Below, one piece after another: positions 57,743 to 64,000 of a DNA stretch of 64,000 bases. Origin of the DNA: Chitinophagales bacterium (lineage in GTDB: Bacteria > Bacteroidota > Bacteroidia > Chitinophagales > Saprospiraceae); assembly GCA_013297745.1 (NCBI GenBank), contig JAAFIM010000008.1, positions 1 to 64,000 on the forward strand, in the 5' to 3' direction. The position numbers were made by a program, and so were the translations under genes. The notes under the pieces are model-generated. The model was not told where the DNA came from and ran no database searches. It saw nothing but the letters and a program-made list of their open reading frames with translations. Position 1 is the first letter of the stretch, and the number at the start of each line of letters is the position of its first letter.

Positions 57743-60700
57743 ATGAATTTAAAATTTTTCTCCTGCTTATTTTTTTCTTGTGCTGCGTTATTTAATCTAA
57801 CCGCTCAAACACTAACGGATAATTTTAGCGATGGCGATTTTAGCGCAAATCCCGCTTGGTTGGGCAATACAGCAGCTTTTCGGGTCAATCCATTGTTGCA
57901 ACTACAATTGAATGAGAATGTTAGCGCCAATTCTACCCGCTATTTATCTGTGCCTGCGGCTACTTCTATCAACGATAGCACGACTTGGGAATTTTGGGCG
58001 CACGAATTATTTTCGCCTTCTTCTACCAATTTTGCGCGGGTCTATTTGCAGTCTTCAGCTTCTGATTTGACGGGTTCGTTGAATGGATATTTTGTGCGCT
58101 TGGGGGGGATTACAGGCACAGTCGATTCGCTGGAATTATTCAGCCAAACGGGTACAACCACGACCAAATTGATTGGGGGTACAGTTTCAGCTTTAGGCGG
58201 TACTACAGCTTTGGCGAGAGTGCGCGTTACCAGAAACACAAGCGGAGTTTGGAAAATGTTTGCAGATTATACGGGCGGAACAACTTACGCGCTAGAAGGT
58301 ACAGCTACGGATTTGACCCACACGGCGGGCGATTATTTTGGGGTGTATTGTGTATTCACTTCTACAAGAGATACAAATTTTTTGTTTGATGATATTCGCA
58401 TAAGCCCACTATTTACCGATGTTTTACCCCCCAATATGCTTTCGGCTATGGCTGTTAGCAACACTCAGGTAGATGTCAATTTTAACGAACCCATATCAGC
58501 AGCTACTGCTAATAATATAGCCCGTTTTGCTATCAATAATGGTATAAATGTAACTGCGGCAGCTATTGACGGTATAGACCCGCGTTTGGTGCATTTGACC
58601 ACTTCGGCTATAAATCCCAACGTTAGCAATAGGTTGATTTGCAACAATATAACGGATATAGCAGGGAATAATTTGGCTTTGGATACTGTGTTTTTTACCT
58701 ATTCTGTGGTTGTGCCTGCTGCTTATCAGGATATTATTTTCAACGAAATTTTTGCTGACCCAAGCCCACAAGTTGGCCAGCCGAATATAGAATATGTAGA
58801 ATTATACAACAGAACCAACAACGCCATAAATTTACAAAATTATGTGTTAAATGATGGTTCGGCGCGCATTTTGCCTGCTTATACTTTGCAACCCAATAGT
58901 TATGTTTTATTAACTGCTCACGTGGATAGTTTTCCCGCTGTTGCGGCTGGGGATAAAATTCAATTATCTGGCTTATCGCTTACCAATGGCGGCGAATTAT
59001 TGCAATTATTGGATAATAATGGTGTGGTTATAGACAGCCTTACTTTTTCGGATAGTTGGTATCAAGACGCGGTCAAAATCAACGGGGGCTGGTCTTTGGA
59101 GTTGATAAATCCCACTTTGGTTTGTAAAGGAGCAGATAATTGGATAGCTTCTAACAATAGCACGGGCGGAACTCCAGCAGCGCAAAATTCTGTTTATAAC
59201 AATTCTCCTGATGCTATAGCTCCCGATTTATTGTCTGCTACTTTTATCAGCAACAACACAGTTGTATTAACTTTCAACGATGCGCTAAATCCCAATTCAG
59301 CAGCCACAGCCAATAATTTTTTGCTAACGAATGCGACCATACAAGCAGCTACTTTTTTAAATCCCAACCGAGTAGAATTAACCTTGGCTGCGCCGATGAT
59401 GAACGCGGCTGCTTACACAGTTACCGTTTTGCCCGCTTTGACAGATTGTGCTGGCAACGCAATTTCTACCAATAATACCGCTAATTTTGTTTATTATGAT
59501 ATTTTGCCCGCTCAATTGCACGACTTGATTTTCAACGAGTTGATGATTGACGAAAGTCCCTCTCAAGGTTTGCCTTTGGCTGAATACATAGAAATTTATA
59601 ACCGCGCTAATTATGCCATAAACTTACAAGGTTATACGCTCACGCACAGAAGTACATCTTCGAGTACGATTTCTTCTTCTACTTTGAACGGATATACTAT
59701 TTTACCCAACGATTATCTAATTTTACACAGTTCTACGGATACGGTTTGGACTGCTTATAGTAAAAGATTACCCGTTACGAGTTTTCCGAGTTTGAACAAT
59801 ACTTCAGCTTTTTTGGTGTTGAGAGATAACAGCGGGGCGATTGTGGATAGTATTTTATACTCTGATTTTTGGTATAGAAATTCTGCCCGCGCTGCTGGAG
59901 GTTGGTCTTTGGAGTTGATAAATCCTTTAGAAATTTGCAAAGAGGGCGATAATTGGGCTGCTTCCAACTCTCTACAGGGGGGAACGCCGACAGCCGTTAA
60001 TGCCAATTATAGCAATACGCCCGACCAAACCAGCCCGCAGCTATTGGATATTCGCCCGTTGGGAACTAACCAAGTGATGTTGTTTTTTGATGAAATTTTG
60101 GATGTTAATACAGCCTCTACTGCTGGCAATTATGCTATAAGTGGTGGTTTGTCCGTTTCGGCAGCGGCTTTATCTGGCAATAAGAATGTAATTATTACTT
60201 TATCTGCTGGGATGACGGATTTGACGACTTATATCGTAACCTTAAATGGGATAGAAGATTGTTTGAATAATGGCACCGCTGCGGATTCTAGTTTTACCTA
60301 TTATGAAACAGTGCCCGCCAACCGTTACGATATTTTGATAAATGAAATTTTTCCAGATTCAGACCCACAAATTGGCTTGCCGCGCAAAGAGTATGTAGAA
60401 TTGTACAACAGAAGTGCAAATTATATCAATGTAGAGGATTTTACCTTTAACGATGCCTCTTCTATTGTTACCGCTTTACCTTATTATATAATGCCGCCTA
60501 ATTCTTATTTGGTGATTTACGAAGCTGGGGACACGATTAACTTTAATAGATTTGGTCCTAATGTCGCTTTAACCCCATTTCCAGATTTGAATGTAAGCAC
60601 AGACCAACTAACCCTTCGCGATAGATTTGGTCAGGTTATTGATGCGGTAGCTTACACTTCAGATTGGTACAACAATAGCGACAAAGCAGAAGGTGGTTGG

Positions 60701-61972
60701 TCATTGGAGCGCATCAATTATAATCGCCCTTGCGAGGGTGCCGTGAATTGGTCAGCTTCTACCAACTTGTTGGGGGGAACGCCTGGACAAGCCAACAGTA
60801 TATTAGAAACAGCAGCTGATGATTCTCGCCCTTTTCCTATACGCGCATATCCTTTGGCGGCAGATACGATATTAGTTTATTTTCCAGAAGCTATGGGAGG
60901 GGTTGTATCCATCAACCCTGCTAATTATACCATAAATAACGGAATAAGTATAGCTTATGCGAACTTGTTGCAGCCCGATTTTAACACAGTAAGGATAGTT
61001 TTGTCTACAGCTTTGCAAGCGGGTACAATTTATACCATCAATTTTAACAATAACCTTACCGATTGTATAGGAACGCCCATTTTAGCCGATGCCAGCACTC
61101 AAGTAGCTTTGCCTCAAGTGGTAGATACGGGCGATTTGTTATTGAATGAGATTTTATTCAATCCAGTAACAGGGGGCGCAGATTTTATAGAGTTTTACAA
61201 CAATTCTAACAAAGTATTGGATTTATCCCATTTGATAATGGCGAGTCTAAATGAGGCGGGCAATATCAACCAAACCGAGAATATATTAACCCCATATTTG
61301 ATTTTCCCCAATCAATATGTAGTGGTTACGCCCAGCGCAGCCCAAACCCAAAAACAGTACAACGCGCTTTTCCCTTATGCTATAGTAGAAAATGATTTGC
61401 CCACTTATGATGATAGTGAAGGGACAGTTTTTGTGTATTCTACCCAAACAGGTACAGCGCGAATTATAGACCAATTTACTTATTTGGATGATTATCACAG
61501 CCCTTTATTGCGGAGTGAAGATGGGGTTTCGTTGGAAAAAATAAACCCAGCTTTGCCCTCTGCGGATAAAAATAATTGGCATAGTGCAGCTTCTACAGTG
61601 AATTATGGCACGCCCACTTACCAAAATTCGGTTTATACCACCAACTTATCCAACGGTTCGCAGGTGAATTTATCCAGCACCAAAGTTTCGCCCGATGCGG
61701 ACGGTTTTGAGGATTTTGTGTTGATTAATTACAACTTAGACGACTTGGGTTATGTGGCGCACATTCGCGTGTTTGATGCCAATGGTTTGTTGGTCAAAAC
61801 GGTTACCAATGGCGAGCTATTGCCAAAAGAGGGTAGTTTGCAATGGGATGGTACCAAAGAAGACGGCAGCAAAGCGCTAATTGGCATTCATATCATACAT
61901 ATAGAATTGGTCAATCCCAACGGCAAAACGATGCAGTATAAGCTAAATTGTGTGGTTGCTGCTCGCTTATAG
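57743..61972 (+). CDS. Giant exported protein with four lamin-tail domains
   Basis: 1409 residues from the ATG at 57743. Signal peptide MNLKFFSCLFFSCAALFNLTAQ. A concanavalin/LamG-like domain (starting DNFSDGDFSANPAWLGN) fills the first about 220 residues. Four lamin-tail domains follow, each opening with a conserved block such as IIFNEIFADPSP..IEYVELYN, at about residues 329, 593, 862 and 1131, a strict period of about 267. Each is preceded by an SbsA/Big_5-like Ig domain (FNEPISAATANNIARF type). The C-terminal about 90 residues (SSTKVSPDADGFEDFVLINY, then a FlgD-like LQWDGTKEDGSKALIGIHI) resemble a type B / gliding CHU_C-type sorting domain. It is an envelope surface protein exported by T9SS; function unknown. 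Confidence 0.83.
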   Translation: MNLKFFSCLFFSCAALFNLTAQTLTDNFSDGDFSANPAWLGNTAAFRVNPLLQLQLNENVSANSTRYLSVPAATSINDSTTWEFWAHELFSPSSTNFARVYLQSSASDLTGSLNGYFVRLGGITGTVDSLELFSQTGTTTTKLIGGTVSALGGTTALARVRVTRNTSGVWKMFADYTGGTTYALEGTATDLTHTAGDYFGVYCVFTSTRDTNFLFDDIRISPLFTDVLPPNMLSAMAVSNTQVDVNFNEPISAATANNIARFAINNGINVTAAAIDGIDPRLVHLTTSAINPNVSNRLICNNITDIAGNNLALDTVFFTYSVVVPAAYQDIIFNEIFADPSPQVGQPNIEYVELYNRTNNAINLQNYVLNDGSARILPAYTLQPNSYVLLTAHVDSFPAVAAGDKIQLSGLSLTNGGELLQLLDNNGVVIDSLTFSDSWYQDAVKINGGWSLELINPTLVCKGADNWIASNNSTGGTPAAQNSVYNNSPDAIAPDLLSATFISNNTVVLTFNDALNPNSAATANNFLLTNATIQAATFLNPNRVELTLAAPMMNAAAYTVTVLPALTDCAGNAISTNNTANFVYYDILPAQLHDLIFNELMIDESPSQGLPLAEYIEIYNRANYAINLQGYTLTHRSTSSSTISSSTLNGYTILPNDYLILHSSTDTVWTAYSKRLPVTSFPSLNNTSAFLVLRDNSGAIVDSILYSDFWYRNSARAAGGWSLELINPLEICKEGDNWAASNSLQGGTPTAVNANYSNTPDQTSPQLLDIRPLGTNQVMLFFDEILDVNTASTAGNYAISGGLSVSAAALSGNKNVIITLSAGMTDLTTYIVTLNGIEDCLNNGTAADSSFTYYETVPANRYDILINEIFPDSDPQIGLPRKEYVELYNRSANYINVEDFTFNDASSIVTALPYYIMPPNSYLVIYEAGDTINFNRFGPNVALTPFPDLNVSTDQLTLRDRFGQVIDAVAYTSDWYNNSDKAEGGWSLERINYNRPCEGAVNWSASTNLLGGTPGQANSILETAADDSRPFPIRAYPLAADTILVYFPEAMGGVVSINPANYTINNGISIAYANLLQPDFNTVRIVLSTALQAGTIYTINFNNNLTDCIGTPILADASTQVALPQVVDTGDLLLNEILFNPVTGGADFIEFYNNSNKVLDLSHLIMASLNEAGNINQTENILTPYLIFPNQYVVVTPSAAQTQKQYNALFPYAIVENDLPTYDDSEGTVFVYSTQTGTARIIDQFTYLDDYHSPLLRSEDGVSLEKINPALPSADKNNWHSAASTVNYGTPTYQNSVYTTNLSNGSQVNLSSTKVSPDADGFEDFVLINYNLDDLGYVAHIRVFDANGLLVKTVTNGELLPKEGSLQWDGTKEDGSKALIGIHIIHIELVNPNGKTMQYKLNCVVAARL

Positions 61973-62014
61973 TTTGCTATTTTTATCCTATTTTAAAGCA
62001 TAAACAAAATTATT

Positions 62015-62899
62015 ATGGATATTGAGCCTAATAAATCAGTTGGTTTTTCTTCGTATCATTCACAGCCGACAGAATCCAATACTAGAAGGGAATTTATCAA
62101 AAATTTGGCGGCTTATCAATATTGGCAAGGCAAATTACCCAATTGGGATGCCAAACAAGTATTAAATAAATTGCGGGCTTATCAAGTATTTACCTCCAAA
62201 AACGATATTATAGCTAAGGGGGAAATAAGTTACTCCGCTTACGAATTATTTCGCGATTGGTTAGACCGATTTGGAAAACAGGCAAAATTTTTGGAAAACT
62301 TTGGCTTTATTTGGGCTGCTGCCGAAAGGTTGTGGGAAGAGTATTTGCCAGATTTGTTTTATGTAGAAAAGTTTATCCAACGCCACAACCAACTGCGATT
62401 GTTGATACAAACTGAAGCTGCTCACGTATTATTGCCTCGTTATTTGGAAAGTTGGGCTGAATTTGCCCAAGCTATGGTGCCTCCTTTTCAGTCTTTGGAC
62501 GAAATAGAGCCGCTTTATCCGCGTACCAATTGGGTTAGTCTTATTGTTGACGATATATCCAATTTGTGTAGAAATGCTTGCAGCGAAAAGAATAAATTGT
62601 TGATTGATGTGGTTAATTTTATCTACCAAATGGAAGAGAAATTTTCTGATGCGCCAGCTTATTCGCGCGGATTTTTACAATTGCTGGTTTGGTTTTCTAT
62701 TATCAACAACAAAACAGAAGAAGTAGAGCGATTATTAAATTTATATGGGTATAATCTCACTATGGACGACCCTGTGTATGCTATGATTGCCGATTTGTAC
62801 AACAATCCTTTACCTTTTGCTTTTAATCGCCGTGATAATGAAAAAGGGATGATTTTTTATCATCAATTGCTGCAAAAAATTCACAATCAAAACCAATAA
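62015..62899 (+). CDS. Unknown soluble helical protein
   Basis: 294 residues, mostly alpha-helical, rich in Trp, Tyr and Phe. No signal peptide, membrane helix or named motif was recognised. The N-terminal segment (NLAAYQYWQGKLPNWDAKQVL) and a central helical stretch suggest a compact cytoplasmic domain of about 290 residues. It starts 42 bp after the giant protein, probably in the same transcript, without a visible terminator between them. Confidence 0.6.
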   Translation: MDIEPNKSVGFSSYHSQPTESNTRREFIKNLAAYQYWQGKLPNWDAKQVLNKLRAYQVFTSKNDIIAKGEISYSAYELFRDWLDRFGKQAKFLENFGFIWAAAERLWEEYLPDLFYVEKFIQRHNQLRLLIQTEAAHVLLPRYLESWAEFAQAMVPPFQSLDEIEPLYPRTNWVSLIVDDISNLCRNACSEKNKLLIDVVNFIYQMEEKFSDAPAYSRGFLQLLVWFSIINNKTEEVERLLNLYGYNLTMDDPVYAMIADLYNNPLPFAFNRRDNEKGMIFYHQLLQKIHNQNQ

Positions 62900-62940
62900 A
62901 ATTGATTTTATAATCCCTCCTAATTGTAATAAGTTTAAAC

Positions 62941-63012
62941 CAAGTTATGAGAAGCGCATCTGTAAAATCCGTGCTCCATTTTCTATAGTTTTAGAATTAC
63001 TAAACAACTTCT
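62941..63012. repeat. Degenerate remnant of the TACTAAACAACTTC-ended repeat
   Basis: TACTAAACAACTTC at 62999-63012 is an exact copy of the right end of the 50400-50953 repeat. The sequence before it (ATCTGTAAAATCCGTG) resembles the interior of element C/D at 33069-33110. No matching left end was found. It lies 18 bp before the next ATG. Confidence 0.55.
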
Positions 63013-63030
63013 CCAGTAAAAATAAAAAAA

Positions 63031-64000
63031 ATGAAAAAGATAATCATTTTTTATATAAGTTTATCAGCAGCTATTTTAATGATGATGCAAGAAGCGTTTA
63101 TCAATGGTTATCCTTTGGTATATTCGGATACATCTACTTATATTGTTTCTGGTTTTGAGTTGGAAACACCTTTTGACCGCCCCATTACTTATGGTCTTTG
63201 GTTGAGATTATTTAGTTTCAATGGGTTTTCGTTGTGGGGGGCAATAGCTGCGCAGTGTGGATTATTGGTATTTTTAATTTTTAAATTTTATAAACATTTT
63301 TTTGCTGAAAAATATATTTTATATGGACTTATTACCATATTTTTATTAAGTTTTGGTACGGGGTTGTCTTGGGTAGCGAGTCAATTGATAGCCGATATAT
63401 TCACGCCTATCGCTTTATTGTCTTTATTGTTGATAATAGTAGAAAACAAAAAAAATTATAGCCTATATCTTATATTTTTGGTGGCTATGGCTATGCACTT
63501 GTCGCATATTTTACTGTTTGGTTTATTGATAATGACGTTGTTGATATTAAAAAAATGGATATTAAAATCTGATTATTTTAGCAAAAGTTATCAAAAGTTA
63601 GCGGTTTGTATGTTATTGGTTGTGGGGTCTATGCTGGCTATGGGGGGAGCTATGTCCAAATCTCGCCATGTGTTTTTTATGGGTGCTATGGTAGAACACG
63701 GTATTTTAAAAACATATTTAGAAGAGTATTGCAATCAACGCGATTATAAAATTTGCGCATACAAAGACAGCCTACCAGCGCGGGCTTATCAATTTATTTG
63801 GGAAGAAAATAGTCCTTTTTATAAAATGGGTGCTTGGGCAGCTACCAAAACTGAATTTAATCAAATCATAAACCATACTTTTAAAGAACCTAAATATATC
63901 TATTTGCACGTCAAAGCTTCTTTATATGCGACTTTTCAACAGTTGTTTTTATTTAAAATAGGAGATGGCAACGGTGTTTTTTTGAAAAATACAGTTTTGT
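63031..64000 (+). CDS. Multi-pass membrane protein, cut by the window end
   Basis: The first 323 codons of an open frame that runs off the window. It begins MKKIIIFYISLSAAILMMM and contains at least six membrane helices (for example IFLLSFGTGLSWVASQLIADIF and LVAMAMHLSHILLFGLLIM). The DTSTYI motif in the first loop (about 38) and the long soluble loop EEYCNQRDYKICAYKDSLPA (about 230) are similar to Bacteroidota membrane proteins of unknown role, possibly GT-C-like. The C-terminus is missing, so topology and family remain open. Confidence 0.6.
   Translation, partial: MKKIIIFYISLSAAILMMMQEAFINGYPLVYSDTSTYIVSGFELETPFDRPITYGLWLRLFSFNGFSLWGAIAAQCGLLVFLIFKFYKHFFAEKYILYGLITIFLLSFGTGLSWVASQLIADIFTPIALLSLLLIIVENKKNYSLYLIFLVAMAMHLSHILLFGLLIMTLLILKKWILKSDYFSKSYQKLAVCMLLVVGSMLAMGGAMSKSRHVFFMGAMVEHGILKTYLEEYCNQRDYKICAYKDSLPARAYQFIWEENSPFYKMGAWAATKTEFNQIINHTFKEPKYIYLHVKASLYATFQQLFLFKIGDGNGVFLKNTVL

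Overview
The window comes from the chromosome of a Bacteroidota bacterium. The evidence is the many TAnnTTTG promoter boxes (the -7 element typical of this phylum), type IX secretion sorting tails on exported proteins, phylum-typical families (DUF4286, DUF4230, BatD-like, SdiA-regulated lipoproteins, tail-specific protease), low GC with A/T-rich spacers, and an LPG-synthase-like flippase next to ruvC and asd. The species cannot be named. No phage, integrase or transposase gene was seen.

Layout. 1-3.3 kb: end of lipA, a GT-C-like membrane protein, a nucleoid-associated protein, hscB and tRNA-Leu(CAA). 3.4-7.5 kb, directly beyond the tRNA: a compact minus-strand operon of an AAA ATPase and a DUF4435/TOPRIM protein (PARIS-like antiphage pair), an App1-like phosphatase coupled to them by an ATGA overlap, and a lipoprotein. 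7.6-21 kb: cell-wall and housekeeping genes (MltD-like transglycosylase, GT2, ybeY, a BON/peptidoglycan-binding protein, a THUMP methyltransferase, a sorted SGNH hydrolase, a PQQ-type propeller, a TrpD-like protein, a tail-specific protease). 21-25 kb: an Eco57I-type adenine methyltransferase followed by two unrecognised genes, one with a winged helix. 25-29 kb: an acyltransferase / SdiA-like / ABC binding-protein operon and rnpA-yidD. 29-34 kb: an EEP hydrolase, a penicillin-acylase family enzyme and a BatD-like fragment. 34-38 kb: a membrane-anchored TPR-CHAT protein. 38-48 kb: a leaderless goose-type lysozyme, HSDL2-like SDR, two tandem lipoproteins, hpd, a glucosaminidase-like protein lacking its glutamate, rsmE, RNase H and a DAO oxidase. 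48-64 kb: a membrane patatin, a PhyH-GT2-EamA operon, an LRR protein, ruvC, a flippase-like protein, asd, a giant lamin-tail-domain protein, and a multi-pass protein cut by the window end.

The spacers hold the most unusual DNA. Two copies of a 358-397 bp non-coding inverted-repeat element (A1, A2) have flanking direct repeats; one sits exactly at the stop codon of the EEP gene. A second family (B1, B2) shares an internal module with the first. One member of each family (A2, B2) carries two oppositely oriented insertions of a roughly 20-nt sequence with the core CGGCGAAGCCCTCCC, absent from its sister copy and able to pair with each other. Other spacers carry a GAAGTTGTTTAGTA/TACTAAACAACTTC terminal repeat, a 135-bp element with perfect 18-bp ends, four hairpins with changing stems but a constant loop, and CAACTAA heptamer arrays, one of which supplies the last codons and stop of the LRR gene. 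All assignments come from reading the sequence; no database search was run.
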